From: Rostratula benghalensis
Taxonomy: Eukaryota; Chordata; Aves; Charadriiformes; Rostratulidae
Assembly (NCBI GenBank): GCA_013399305.1
Contig: VXAI01000164.1
Coordinates: 1,123,693-1,187,692, forward strand
Direction of reading: 5' to 3'
DNA length: 64,000 bases
Shown: positions 45,201-58,839 of the stretch, piece by piece
Position numbering within the stretch: position 1 is the first letter of the stretch
Layout of the letters: every line of letters begins with the position of its first letter
Notes under the pieces: generated by a model
Told to the model about the DNA's origin: nothing
The model's input: the letters and a program-made list of their open reading frames with translations, nothing else
The model's database searches: none
Made by a program: the position numbers and the translations under genes

Positions 45201-48200
45201 AGGAACTGATTCTGAGGAACATACGTCAGCTACATGAGCAAGATTTCTATGTTACGAGGGCAGACTTTGCACAAAGAACCACCCCCCAGACATGCCTCAT
45301 GCAGACAAGCCTGCAGACGCTGCTAAAGAGCTGATATTTCCACAGGAAGGCTTCATATAAGGTGCCCTTCAGGGCACAAGATAAGGGAAGGGAAAGGACT
45401 TGTTTTTAAAGAAGATGGACCCCTCTTCTCATTGCATTTACATCTGTCAGAGCCCTGAGGGCACTAACAATCTTTAGTGGCTCTGACCAGTCTCACCTGA
45501 TGCCTCCCCCCACACCCTGGCTGAGGGCCCAGGATCCTTATTTCAGGTTTGCCTGGGGCTGTCAGTCCCTGCCTGAGCTATGATTTAGATGTGCCTGTCT
45601 TCAGTCTTGTCTTTTGGATGGCTCTGAGGTCTGTGCTGTAAGTGGCTTGTATCCAGCCCTGTCTCCAGCCTTGTCTTCTTCAACTCATAACTGGACCCCC
45701 TGGATGGACCCTTGCCTTGCTTCACCTCCTTGCTCTGTTGGGGGCTGTCAATGGACTTTGATAACCCTTCAGATCTACCCACCATGCTTGGATCCTGCAG
45801 GATGGTGTCATCAAGGACATGGCCAATGCTGGGGACACCTTTGCACCCAGCTCTCCAGCATCTTGGGAGCAACCAGACCTCTCTGCATCCTGACATCCTC
45901 CACTGAAATTGGAGGTGACATAAAAGTCTGAGTTTTATTATTTGAAACTCCATCCTCAAGGAGAGCTCTGCTTGGCTTGATACCATCTGAGCAAACTTTT
46001 TCTTGCAGGTAGGGGTAGCTGAGTCATCCTCACCCTTTTCAGGAGAAGACAGAGAACCCGTCTCTGCTGTACTAGCTGGATGATGCTATGCTTTTGCTGT
46101 GGTCCAGCCATTTGCAACATTCTCTATGAGAGTTTGAGACAGCTGCTGACCACACTGAGAAGGTGTATCAGGCAGGCCATGTAAAATCCCTGCCTGTTTG
46201 CCAGTTTTCCTGCTCACTGGGCGTAACACCATGGGCCAATATCTAACTTGGGGTAATGGTTTCAGATGACACTGAGAGCAGCAAAGAAATATCCCATACA
46301 AAAAAATATCCCATACAAAATTCTGTGTGGGAGCAGAGTGATTTTGGAGTGGAAAGGGGAGGTTTGGGCTGAAAAGCCAACCTGCCCTGTTACAGCTAGT
46401 TTGATCTGCTGAGTCAAAATAGATTCAGATTCTTGGAAATTTAGAAATACAGACTAACCAGTTTTGCTTTCTACAGGCCTCTCCCCCTTTTCCATGTTAA
46501 TCTGCAGGAGCAGAGAGAGTATGACAGTTTTTCCCTGCGATAGTCTCAAACTTCTCTGATCTATGTACTCTCATAATAGACCATGCTGCCTGGTGATGTG
46601 AAACCCTTGTCAGCAGCAGAAAGAGGTTTTCGAGTGTTGTTAGAAAAGGACAAAACTTGGTGGAACTGGGCTCAGAAATTTGCAATAAAATTAAGCCTTG
46701 GAGATTTTATTCTAATGGTTGCACACGTCCAAACATGCTGTCACCTGACTCTCTCTGTCTTGCGCTTGTCTCCCCTTCTCTCAAGCCTTCTACCTGCCCT
46801 GCATCTATGTGCTCTTATTCATCAATCACTGCTCCTCATCTAATCAAAGCCTCTGGCAGAGCTGCGGGCCAGATGGCCCCAGTCCTTCTGGAGCAGTGCC
46901 AGTAAAGCCATGCAACTTGCCAGTATGCATTAGCTGCCTCTGTGTATTTACCTTTCTTTCGCATTTTTGTGACAGTGCACCACACAGTGTATTATTTTGT
47001 CTCTTTCTCTGTCTAATCTAAGGCAATAATTTAAATCCAGTCCTTACAGATCTTCTCTGCTCATTGCTTTAGTCCTGTTAGTGTCTTTCACCAAACCCCA
47101 TCACACTCTGGATTGAGTGTGTGATTGATTTTTTGAGCTCCTGATGAAAAACCTAGGTCTTTAGAAAGCTCCTGGCAAGGTGACCCACCTCGTCCTGACT
47201 GAGGTGTAGGCAAATGGCAGCATAAGACAAATAAGAGGAAAATAAGCTTGACTTCAAAAAGTCCTTGAAGCTGGTTCTTACAGCAATTCATTACTGAATG
47301 CCAGTGTAAGGTGACACTGTCAGCATGCTTTGTTTTGTGTTAGCAGCAAATTTGGTGATGGTTCCTCATTCTTGTGATGAATCCTGAATCTTGTGATATT
47401 TGTTGCTTTCTATATGCCTGGATGTTTGTGGTCACATGAGAATCTGAGCCATCAGTTTTTGTGCTGTTTCTAGGTCTCATGGTCACAGGGATATGGTTAA
47501 GCCCCTCCTGGTAAACCTGAAGACAAAGATATCAGAAGACAAATAGACCTCCAGGTAAACTGAGGTTTCTTTGTTTGCCTGTTTTCTTGTCCTTTTCAAA
47601 GCACAATGCTTAAGTCACTCCTTAATCCAATGTCACAATATTGGGAAGCCTGGATCACGAACTTTCAAGCATGTGAGGCCGGTTATATCGTGTTTAGATT
47701 ATAGCTCTATTTGCCTGTATGTCCTCTTCAGGATTGCTCTCGATCCTAACGTTAGACCACAAGTGCTTTTTCCTCAGGCACAGTGAATACAAAGTTGGGT
47801 GGGAAACTAGTAAGCAGTCAGAGCACTCCTCTTTTTTTTTTTTTTCTTGTCCAAGGTTTTCTAGGGAAAGAACTGTTCCACAACAAGGTTTTGGACAGCT
47901 TTGGAAAGTACCATGCTGAGGTTCTGCTAAGGTTGCCCTCCTGTCAAACACTGTTGGATTTCCCCACACTCCACTCCCTGCCTCGATTTCTAGCTCTCCC
48001 AAACATGGAAACTGGGAAATGGTGGAAAAAATGAGGCAGCCTGCCTTTTCCGAAGACATTTTATAATGTCACCGTGTTTCCCTGCTCGCAGCCCGTAGGT
48101 GATGTTGATCATGTTTACAGGAAATGCCACGAGTAATTTACGAAGCGAAAGCACCTCACTATCTTGTTGGGGCTTGTCTGACTGGAAAGTGCCGTGCTGC

Positions 48201-51200
48201 GTGCTACTGGGCTCACGGGCTGGGCTAGCAGCCTCTCCAGCAGCGTGCCACACCAGTGGCTGAGAGAGGCCAGGGTGGGGAGCAAGGCCTGGGGAGAAAG
48301 TTGTGAAATGCTTCTTCCAGTATTGGTGTAAAAGAGCAAGGACAGTTTGTGGCCGGCGTAACCCTGTCAGAAAGGCCTGGCTTAAGAGTTGCCATCTTAC
48401 TGGAGGAAGATATTTCTAGGTCTTTCCTCACCTGATCCTCTTGTTTATTCATTCCAGGATACAAGACGGCAACATAGTCATTTCCTTCTCCACATCTCAG
48501 CCCAACAGCATGCACCAATTACCTCCTGTAGGACTTCTAAGTGCCTCTATCTGTCTCAGCAAAATCCCACCTTCAGTGTAAGACCTTGCTTTTGTGCTAT
48601 CTCAGCCTCTCTACTGCCAAAAGCTGCTCACAGTTTAATGCCACCAAGCAAAACCCCCACGGCTACTCCGCACCGGGGGCTGTACCCAAAAGGAAGGCTG
48701 AAAATTCCAGCAAAGATACGAGGAGGAACTGACTCTGTCCCCAGTGAGCTCAACTGCTAAACTCTGAGGGATTTCCCTGCGCCGAGGCTCCTCTCTAGCG
48801 GCTAATATTTGCCTGTGTGTCTTGAACAAGTCTCTGTGTATAGTCCTTTGTTGTAGACCTAGCTGGCTGCCCACACCAAGGATGCCTTCCCCACCCAAGC
48901 TTTGTGTACACCACAAAGCTGCCTGCTCCTCTCTGCTCTCAAGGCTCCTGCCACCTCCCCTCACCAAAGCCACTTTTACTCCCTGCTTCTCCTGTCCTGC
49001 ATGTCCTGCAGCCAGAGCTGCTTTGTTTCAACTCCTCTGGCAGCTTCATGTGCTCATCTACTTCCCCTCTCTCCTCTTTTCCTTCTCTTCCCTCTCAATA
49101 TCAGGAGGCTTTATCTATCCCTCCATTTTTAAACACGGGATGTTTAGATTTCCCTCATGTCTTCTGCCCCTTTTCATTCCGCACTTCCCTGGGGATTAGG
49201 CAGGATTGCTCAAACGCCTTAATGGAAAACAATGGTGTGGAGCGATGAAAAAATCCCCAATATGATTAAAAGGATATCTACATTGCAGTTAGGATAACCT
49301 GATAGTACAAAGGCTGGGGATGATACAAGCTTTCAGTCAGGGAGGCAGGTCTGCTTCCTACCTGGGTGCCTGCAGTCCTGGCCTGCCTAGCACAGGAGGA
49401 TCCATCTTCCCTGGTGCAGCACTTAAGCTGTAGAGTTGATGGTAGCTTCTCAAGCCTTGCAGTAAGGTCTACAGTCTAAATGCACTTGGCCCAGGGAGGG
49501 CTTTAATACCACAGAGAGAGATCCTCTACCACAGGAGACACTTGTGCAGTCCCAGCTGAGCAGTGAAACACCAAAAGAGCAGGCTCCCTAGGAAGGAGCT
49601 TTGGGAGTGCTCCCCTGAGGACTGTTGATGCTTGCCACTTCTTCCAGGGCTTGGATCTAGTTTTGAAGATGTACAGGCTGAGGAGACAAGGTGAGGGGCA
49701 GCACTCCTCTCAGTCTGGAATCAGAGCTAGCTTTAGCATTTGTGTGGACTTACACCTGGGCTGAGAGGACTCCCCCAGCCACTGTCTGGAAAGTAGCAGA
49801 GCCATGGTTTATTAGTTTATCAGTCCCTTTACAGGGATGTATAGTATGCAAGACAGCTCTTAGAGACAATGGGTGGCTGCTGAGCTCTCCAGGTAGTCCT
49901 GTTCATACTGTGGTGCTCCCAGAAACCACGCATTTCTGATTTTCCAATTTCTGAGCATCTTGGGAGCTTTCACTGCTCTGTCCCTCCCTCACTGTGTTTC
50001 CTTGAAATGCTCCACTTGTTATTCAGGGTGCAAATCTAGATTACACAAGGAAGAGGGAGAGAAGTTTGGTACAGTATTTCTTCAGCTTCTTGGTAGCTAA
50101 AAGAAAGGCTCACTCTCTGAATAGTCTGAACTGAGTTTCCACCTTGAACATCAACAGGAAGGTGGGGGCCAAGCTTGGTTCCCAGCCAGCATCATCTTTC
50201 AGCTGACAAAGAGCATCTTCAGTTTGCTGCAAAAAAAATTTAAAATTCTACCCCTAAGAAGCCTTGAGGAAATAGCTCTGGATTTTAGCAATGTTGTGGC
50301 TGCTTTTGGCCTCTCTGCTTACTCCATGCATTGCTTCATGTCTATGGTGGTTCCCAGGACCACTGTGCCTTTTTCCCAGACACTGCAGGACTGGCAAAGC
50401 TGGTGGAATTGCTTTGGGAACTGGGTGGGAACTGGAGCAGTAGCCATGAGAAGGAAGAAGAAGCCCCAACGTATGCCTTGTAGCAAGGTTTAGCTGGGGA
50501 GCTCCTTCCCTGTGGAGGGAAATCCTGTTACGTAATGCAGCACCTTTCCTTTCCCTTGCACATTTGATCCTTGCTGTCCCTTCTGTAACTAGTTTTACTG
50601 GCTATTGACAGAGAACAGCAGGACCTGCCCCAGTGGGCAACCATTTTCCGACTGCTTTGTTTGCAGCCTGGCACCTCAGCCCTCTCTGTGACCACCCCTG
50701 CACCTCTTTTCCTCTTCTGCAGATTTTTTCCCCTCCCTTTTTGCTTCACTTCTAGTTTTTCCACTGCTTTAGGGGGACAATCGTAGAGAGGCTGGAGAAC
50801 CACGATGACTACTTAACTAACTCCACATGGGATACACTGTGCAGTGCAGCTCTTGTGTCTGATTTCTCTCCTCAGACCCTAGACATTGCAGTGGAGCTGT
50901 GCTGCCTAATCAGTCTGTCCTCACTACCTACCTGTCTGCTTGGTTCTGTCTTCCCAAATCAGTTATTTTATGTCTGATTTTGACAGACCAAGCTGTGTCT
51001 CCTGTGAGCTGACATGCTATAGTTTAAGCCTACTCTCTCCTGCACTCTCTTTCCCAGCCTGCTATCACTTCCCATCAGTGTGCTCTGCACTCCACCTTCC
51101 AGCTCCTTGTCATTATTGACAATAACACCAGGGTTCATGTACATTTACACACCATTATTAGTGCTTTAAGACCCAGAATGGGAACAGGTCTCAGTGCCAG

Positions 51201-51430
51201 CATCGGAAAGGAACCCTTCCTGCTGGGCTGAGCTTAGGAAAGATGTCAAGAAGGGAGTGTACCCCACCTCCAGGGGAGAGGGGACAGCCTGCCTTTGTGT
51301 GGCACTGGCTGTTCCTGGCATTTCTCCCTGATCCTGGCAGAAAGGAAAAGATAAAAGCAGCACATTTTGCACCTGCCCCAGCAGAACAGTTGATTTAAAG
51401 CTCCTGCTTTTTCCCAGGGTGTAGCAACTT
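42269..51430. other. Intergenic, no gene seen; purine- and pyrimidine-rich tracts
   Basis: About 9 kb without a credible exon. 43,445-43,790 is strongly purine-rich on the + strand. 48,930-49,130 is strongly pyrimidine-rich. 45,440-45,930 is made of similar-sounding CTG/CCTTG-rich phrases and looks like an unrecognised old repeat. A 17-bp tandem duplication (AAATATCCCATACAAAA) lies at 46,287-46,320, and a T-run at 47,831-47,843. Confidence 0.5.
46287..46320 (+). repeat. 17-bp perfect tandem duplication
   Basis: Two identical copies of AAATATCCCATACAAAA. Perfect identity suggests a recent slippage event. Confidence 0.9.
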
Positions 51431-51530
51431 AGGAATGTGGAGGGATGTGGAGGCACTTGGAGGGATTTGGAGGGACATAGAGGAATATGGGGAGATATAG
51501 GGGAACATGTAGGGACATGGGGGATGGCAG
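51431..51530 (+). repeat. 10-bp minisatellite, ten degenerate units
   Basis: Ten consecutive 10-bp units of the type AGGGAYRTGG (first units AGGAATGTGG, AGGGATGTGG, AGGCACTTGG, AGGGATTTGG), strictly in register, all purine-rich and G-rich on the + strand. Because 10 is not a multiple of 3, the reading frame cycles and the antisense ORF over it is an artefact. Unit divergence suggests an old array. Confidence 0.9.
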
Positions 51531-53092
51531 GCCTGGGGCAGGTGGGGAGCAACATCCCAGCATTCCATGAGCATGTAGCAGGAGGTACCTGGTGAAGAAC
51601 CCCAGGCTGATCTGGGAAGAGGCAAGTTGCTCAAGACAGATTTCATGCTTTTCTTGCTGGGCTTACAGCAGAGAGAAGCCAGCTGGAGCTGTTTCGGCCA
51701 CAAGTTTAGTGTGTTTGTACCTCACCCCCTGGCAGGAAGAAACCTGCCTCTCCAGCGTTGCACCCAGCAACCGACCAATTCTGCCAGCCAATGGGAGATA
51801 AAATGGTGGTGTTGGGATGAATGGCACAGGGTCAGCAAAAAACATGACACCAGCTGTGCCAGGCTCGTGGGGCCTGGGGTGGAGGAGGGGGTGACCATGG
51901 TGAGCCCCAGTCCCTGTACTGGCTCTGCTCACTGCCTTCAGGTGTGCTGTGCTTAGAGGCAGGCGTGAGCCTGGCAGTGGGGCTAAACACTAGGATGTCC
52001 ATCTCCACAGGGCCTCTCTGCCCACTTTCTCCAACAAGCAGAGTACTGGGGCCTGGCAGGGAACCTAGTGCTCCCCATGGGGCTCCTGTACCGGGATGGG
52101 GGTGGAGGTGGGGAGGCATGGTGGCCTTGTCGAAGGTTCCAGGGGGACTTGAAAACTCAGCATCTCTAATGGGGTTTTATGCAGAGGCATCCATGCCAGG
52201 GTCTTTTCTGTGATGTTTGGTGAGGATCAGTATCTGACTCCATCACCCCTTCCAGTAGAACTTCCTTATCCAAACACTGTTTACAACCAAAAAATTGAAA
52301 TGGGTACAGTAGAGATAGTGGTGAAATGTCTGCAGCCAGCTGGCAACATTGGGGTGGTTGATTGGGACCAACTCTGCCTGGCACAACAGCCCTGCCTGAA
52401 ACAGGTCTGAGAGCCACCTGCTTAGCTGGGCTGCTTGTGTGGCCGTCTCTGCAACATTAAAACAATGTCCTGGAACAAACACAGATGAGATTGTATGAAT
52501 GCAAGCAAATTTATGTTTAATTCTCTTCCATTATTTTAACCACAAACTTTCTTTGATTTGGTCTGATATCTGTGGCATGTGTGACAAGTCAAATGCCTCA
52601 GACTTGCTTCTTTCCACCTTGCTGTAGACACGCCACACAAAAAAAATCCCTAGGTGTCTCCCTTTATCTTAATTAAAAAAATAATAGATCATATTAGGTT
52701 GTGCTTCTGCTTTCATGAGTGATTTAGGTGCGGAGTATTTTTCCTGGCCAATGAATGCATTTGTAATAACCCTTCAGTTTGGGTCAACTCTCAAATATTT
52801 TCTTCAGTCTCTCTTAGCCATAACTATTTTGAACATTTGGGTAGTTGCAGTTTTGCCCATTTGAGAGTTTCTTTATAGCTGGAATGATATCCTTCAGTTC
52901 TTCAGTTGCTCTGGCCACACTCTCTGCTGAGTACCAGCTCTTAATGAACCCACATATTTGAAATGCCTTTCGTCTCATCCTGCTTAGTATTTTTGTCTGG
53001 TTCAATTACAGTCTCAGTCTTCTTCCAGATTCTCTTATTTTCTCTTTGTCTAATTCTTGTACTCCTTCCCTAGCTGTGGAACTGTGAGTCAT
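51531..53092. other. Intergenic, no gene seen
   Basis: Unique sequence, GC-rich until about 52,200 with overlapping ORFs on both strands, then AT-rich. No domain, splice-supported exon or known repeat recognised. Confidence 0.5.
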
Positions 53093-53256
53093 TCATAGAA
53101 TCATAAAATCACAGAATGGTTTGTGTTGAAAGGGACCTTTAAAGATCATATAGTCCACAGGCAAGGATGTCTTTCTCTAGATCCGATTGCTCAAATCCCC
53201 ATCCAACCTGACCTTGAATACTTCCAGTAATGGGGAGATCCGCATCCTTTTTTGGT
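53093..53256 (-). mobile_element. CR1 LINE 3' end, antisense
   Basis: Reads CATAGAATCATAAAATCACA then GAATGGTTTGTGTTGAAAGG, GACCTTTAAAGATCATATAG and TTGCTCAAATCCCCATCCAA, the reverse complement of the avian CR1 tail, 3' UTR and ORF2 end (CTTGAATACTTCCAGTAATG corresponds to the SLEVFK region). The ~70-bp spacer is shortened and diverged relative to the copy at 41.8 kb. Truncated near 53,256. Confidence 0.9.
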
Positions 53257-56200
53257 GTCTTTGGGACAGGGCTTCATGGGCAGGTAAGAGCAGATCCAAA
53301 CTTGTTTTGCTGACATCATGTCATGGTGCAAAGCACATCCAGCCTAGAAGCAGTGTCACTCTGTGGGCAGCATTGTCCCCTAGCTAGCATGCCCTGTCCA
53401 ACGTGGGGGAAAGCTTGCCATTTGGCTCTGTACCTACCTGACAGTGGATACAACCAAGCTGTGAGTCCTGTACAAACTCTGCATCTTTGCCTGCCTTTAT
53501 CAGTTCTCTGCACTTGGTGCAGCTTGGCCTTCCACTGAACCAGAGAGCCTGTGATTTGCCAAATGTGTGTGAGCATGTTTCTGTTGAGAGGAGGGAAAAC
53601 GGTGTCTTTTTTGGTTGAAAGCCCAGTTCATCCAGCCATCTTATTAGATGTTTCAGCACCAAGAGGCTTGTGGAAGTCAGTAGTCCTCCTATTGAGACCT
53701 GCAGGCTACCTCCACTCTTACAGTTGCACAGGAGGAGATAGAGAGTCTCTTCTCCCTGTCTGAACTGGAGGACTTCTGCATGTCTCTGAAGGAAGGAGCT
53801 TAATTCTTCCCTGTGACCTGCTTCAAGCAAAGGTACAGCAACCAAATGGACCATGCTGTGTGAAATGCAAAGTCACGCTAGTGTGAGTCAAACTTCCCCC
53901 TCTGGTGCTGAAGAGCTGAGCTAAAGAGCAAAACAAAGGCAAATACACCAGCAGCTGAAAGCGGGTGTTCTTTTGCTTTTTTCATGGCAACAGCCCAGTG
54001 GACTCTGACTGAGATTAAAAAGGAGCACATCACCTGGTAGTCCATGGAGAAGCAAAGAGATGCTGAATCCTCCCTCCACTTCCCACTTCCATCATCAAAG
54101 GCTTCAGAAGGTTTCTCGCCATGTGTTTTTGTCATAGTTAGCCTCAGTGAGAGCAGGACAAAAGGACAAAAAGGACATTAGGTGTAGCTTCTATTGCCTG
54201 AACTAATTAAAATTACCCATGAATATCACAAGGAACACACACACAGAGAAGTGAAATTCAAGGACAAAAGGAGAAACAGAGAGTCCCACCTAGGGAACCA
54301 GATAGTTTACCGGAACTGGTAATGGGACTATGCTGCTATGTTTCAAGGTCACAAGTTTGACTTCAGATAAGGTTAGCAACAGCTAAGAATTTCTAATAGT
54401 GACGGTTTAGTGGCCTATGTGAAGTTAATGGCTAGTGTCTTGTAGCTGTTAAATTTGACTAGATAACTATTTTATGTTTAGTAAAAGATATCCCCAAGTA
54501 AAACTATTAAAATTGTTGATGAGCCAATGGACTTGAAAATGAATAACGAAGTTCACAGGGGTTTTTTGTAGTGATTTATTGATGATGCATTCACAGCTCT
54601 TTGCTCCTGAACTTTTGTCCTTTTTGTTGGAGCTGGATCACAGAGTTTTAGGGCAGAGGTGTTGGCAAGGGATGTTTTGCATGTTTGCCACACATCAAAA
54701 GAAAATATTTTATTTTTCAGTAAAGCATGGCTACCATCGTGTACATCTCTAATTTCAAATATGCCATAAGATAGCAGCAATATTCAAATGCTGGCCATCC
54801 TCTCTCTTACAAGTTACTGAGAACATCTTGTCTGCAAAGAGGCAGCTGCTTTGTGTTCTGTACCTTTAGGTGGGTAGAAGCTGGAGTTCCTGGTGTTGGC
54901 CTCTGTCAGAACTTAAAAAAAGTCCTATAGTGCTGAGCTTTGGTTTTGCTCTGCTTGTTGTATTGAAGGTAAAAGTATTGGTATCATTCAGTTTTGGTTT
55001 TCACTGATATTTAACTTATTTTAAAATACTTCCCAAACTTCCGTACTGCAGTAAACTCTTTGTTTGTGTGTTTTTAGTCAGCTTTGGGCAACAGAAATTG
55101 CATACGCCGATAATATCACCAAAATTTAAAGATAGACCATAACCAGACCTATCAGATCTTTCATTTCTGTAAAGGAGGGTGAAAGAAGAGACTGAACAGG
55201 TTGTTCTGTAGTTTATTGTGAAAAAATATGCTTTCTTCTCCTTGGGGAAAGGATAATATCCCCTTGGCAACATGAGTGATCATTTAAGTGGCACAATAAT
55301 ATTAGGCAAGTGCTTGCAGTTACCTTCCAGAGAGCATTAGCATCTAGAAGCAAGACAGGGAAAAAGTAAGCATTATATGGGTAAGCAATTAGGAAGATAG
55401 GAATGTGGCAGAGGGAGAGCAGCATATTTCAAAGCTGTAGTTATTTTATAACAGGACTGAAAAAGGTAGGGTCGTTACTTGTTATCTATATGGAAATGAA
55501 AGGAGTACTCTTTGAAATAATGCTGTAATTGCAATTTTCTTATAATCCTTGTTACATTAGAGGAGAGAGAAGAGAGGTGGAGGTATAAAGCTTTTTGTTT
55601 CAGGTTGAAAGCCTACCTTTAAGTGAGCAGCCTGGGCAGATCTTTTCCTGTGGGCTACTAATGATGTGAACATTGAATATAAGGTATTTCCCCCTTTCTT
55701 CATGGCGTGGACCATTATCTGAGATAATGAATTAATTTGGTTTAGGGTCTATGGGAAAACCCCAGTCATTGACTGTCTCTATGAAGATCATGCCTGGCTG
55801 GCTCTGTGATCAGTGCCTTCTCCTGAGTTGGGAAGGAAACAAACAAGGACCACATCTGTCTCCTTGGCTTCTCTGTGTGAAATGAGGCAGGAACCATCTT
55901 CATCTGGAGCTATGGGGAAAGCTCCAGCAGGAATAAGATGGCTTGTATAGCAAGTCCTGGACGTGGATGTTGTCAGAAATAGTCCCCGTGAGACTCCAAC
56001 TAACATTAACAATTTGCCTCTTGCTTGTACTGAAGGCTGTTGGGATTCATGAGGCCTTGGCTTAGAGCTTTTGTGGTCAGATGGGAGAGCTGGGCCCCAC
56101 TCCTCTTCATGCTGCACTGTCCCTTGCAGAACTGTAGGCTTCAGCTCAGCTCTGTGGACCAGCTCTGAGTGCCTGCTAGCTCCCCATGAGCCTTACTGGA

Positions 56201-58839
56201 TGCTGCAAACCTTAGATTTTCATGCATGCCAAATTCACAGTGGTTCCTCATGGTGAGGTTCAAGTGCCACTGCCCTGCTTTCCAATGTGGTACCTCCCCT
56301 TGGACAAGGGTATGAAAGGGTTATGTCTCCACCAACACAGGGGAAGGGCTGGAGCACTAATCACTCTGCAGTTGAATAAGGAAATTACTATTATGATGCC
56401 AAAGCAAGCAGCTAAAATATGAAAGTCAAGCAACTGGGTCACATTAGAGTTTGACATAAGGACAGGATGGTGCCAATCAGACACAATTCCTTTTTTTTTT
56501 TTTCCTCCGTGGTGGTTCTAATTTTTTCCTGCCTTTTGCATCTTTTGTCTTGGAAACATAAGCTACTTTGAAGGTCAATGCTCTAAAAGGCAAAACTGGT
56601 AATGAAATTTGAAATAATTTCAGCATGATGCTTTGTGGCCTGCTCCTAATGCTAAGAACTCTTGATGTAAAATGTCCCAAAAGTCACAGTTCAACCATCT
56701 GTTGGAGGTCCAGTTTGTCCTGTGGTGATTTTGTTTTTCAGGATTCCTATCTGCAAGTACCCATATTTGCATATTGGTTCATGCATCCAGGAGAGCTAAC
56801 TTCCTGCCTTTTCTTCCTCCCCAGATGAATGCTATGGTTTTACATGGGGGATGAGTGACACTTGTGACAGATGAGCTGACAAAACATGGAAAAATCATGG
56901 GACCCTGCAACACCAACAGTCACACTGGTGTTTCCATGTCCCTGCTGAGGATGGGAGATATTTTGCCATCACTCTTCCTACATATGCAGTCTTAATGCAT
57001 TCAGAAAGGCTAAGCTTCTACTGAAGAGATCTTCAAGTGTTGTGGTGTTGTGACAGGGAGAAGTTGGACTCAGTTCTCATATCCCAGGGACGTTGTAGCA
57101 GAACTGCAGTACAGCCTTTTTCACATACTGCTATGTAGCTGGAGAGACCTTTTACCTAAGTGGCTTCCAATTGCAAACAAAATGGCCTTTTCCCTTTACT
57201 GTCAGGGAATGAATCCCTGCAATCCATACCATACCTTTCTCTGTCCTCATCTGCTAGCTGCACAGAAAGTGCTACAGAATCATGCATAATTCATTACTCT
57301 TAATTAAAATGTAAATTTATTGTCAGCCTCTTTGGGTAATTAAAGCACCATTGTAGGAATAGGTTTAAGTTCTGTATCTGGAGTTCCTTTTGCTAAAATA
57401 AACACATGATGCTTTTTGCTCTTTGAAGTGGCTCAATTGATTGCTGAGTGGGACAGAACTGAACTTCCATGGGAGGTCAGTCAGTCGGTGCACAACGAAT
57501 ATTAAATAGACTGTGAATCCACTTTGCTGTAAGGTGAGCTAACTTACTCTCTATCGTGTTAGATGCCTCCATTTCACACTTGGCACAGACAGGAAGGATT
57601 ATTTATAGGTATATTTCTTCACCCCCCCAAAAAATCTGGACTATTTTATTGGCCTCATGCTGTTATTCAGCCTTCAGAAGGACGTTTGATGGATCACTGT
57701 GCTTACTGTAAACATTCGACTTACCAGAGCGTCTTGCAGGTTCAGCTTCATTCTTTACAGACCTGGAAGCTTCACATGCAGTTGGCTATCCATTAAATGA
57801 ATGATTAAGTACATGAAAAAGAAAAATATTCCACAAGGGTAGAGTAATAACAGAGTACTCAGCGGGGGATTTAGTTGTAATTGTTAGCTTGTCTCCCCTC
57901 CTCCCTCAAAGCAGTAAAATCCTTAAATTAAAAAGGGTTGCAGAGGAGGTGCTCTTGGGGTTGTAGATGAAGTGCAAGGAGCTCTTCACAAAAGAAAACT
58001 GCGGCTACACATGGGTAGAGAGAAGGAGAAAGTTCCCAGCTCCACTGTACAAAAAGTCATATGGATTAGGAGTATTTCACCAGCAGGCTTTTGATTACTT
58101 TTGCCCTCTAACAAAAACATGACCTCTGCTCTGCCTATGTACTGTCTCCCTCTCCTGTGAACAGGCAGACAGAAGGTCATTTCAACTCTCGGGGAGAGCT
58201 TGATGCTGAACAGAAGTATCTTGGACACGGAAGGAAAATGCTTTTCTTTGCCATTCCCTGAAGTCATATTATTCTAATGTTCACGCTACACATGGCTCTC
58301 TTGGAAGGTCTGGGATTCATTACCTGCCTTCTGCCCTAACCTTCTGGCTTCGGAAATACACAGAGAGTTTCAAGATTAGCTCCCCTGGCCAAACTGTGAC
58401 ATGAAACCTCAATTGGCCAAGAGGCTGACAGGCTGTCTGCATGGTTCCCAGTGCCCCTTGACCTGTCCCTGCCCCAGAAGGTCTGCCCCAGTGCCAGCAG
58501 CCCTTGGGCAAGCAGGGCACAGAAAGCTGTGGCAGGAATGGGCCACAAGCTGCCTTGAGTACCTCGCTGGTTTGCAGCACAGGAGCAATTTTTGCAGTAC
58601 TGGAGGAGCCAGCTTGTGGCTCTCCCCAGATTGCAGTGGACTGGAGGAAGCAGTCTCTGGCACGTATCTTCTAGGCCATGTTTTGACAGAGTCCCAGGAG
58701 CTTTGCAGTGCATGCCACAGAGTGGGGGATCTATAAGAGGTCCTCTGCAGCACGAGACATCCAGAGCTGCCTGGGAGCTACCTGCATCTTCTCTCGGCCT
58801 TGCCCAGGTCTCAGGCTTTGGGCATCCGGGAGGAAGCCT
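53257..58839. other. Intergenic, no gene seen
   Basis: The 156-codon antisense ORF at 53,384-53,854 contains two CxxC pairs (PSCTKCREL, GCIHCQV) but matches no family I recognise. The rest is unique and AT-rich, with an A/T homeodomain-like cluster at 57,287-57,346 (four TAAT cores), T-run at 56,491-56,503 and C-run/A-run at 57,623-57,636. Confidence 0.5.

Noticed and set aside
45585..45986. 133-codon antisense ORF and overlapping 105-codon + ORF
   Set aside because: They lie in a repeat-like low-complexity segment open in several frames.
53384..53854. 156-codon antisense ORF with two CxxC pairs
   Set aside because: The CxxC spacing fits no zinc-binding family I know, there is no splice context, and other long frames overlap it. 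Kept only as a note.
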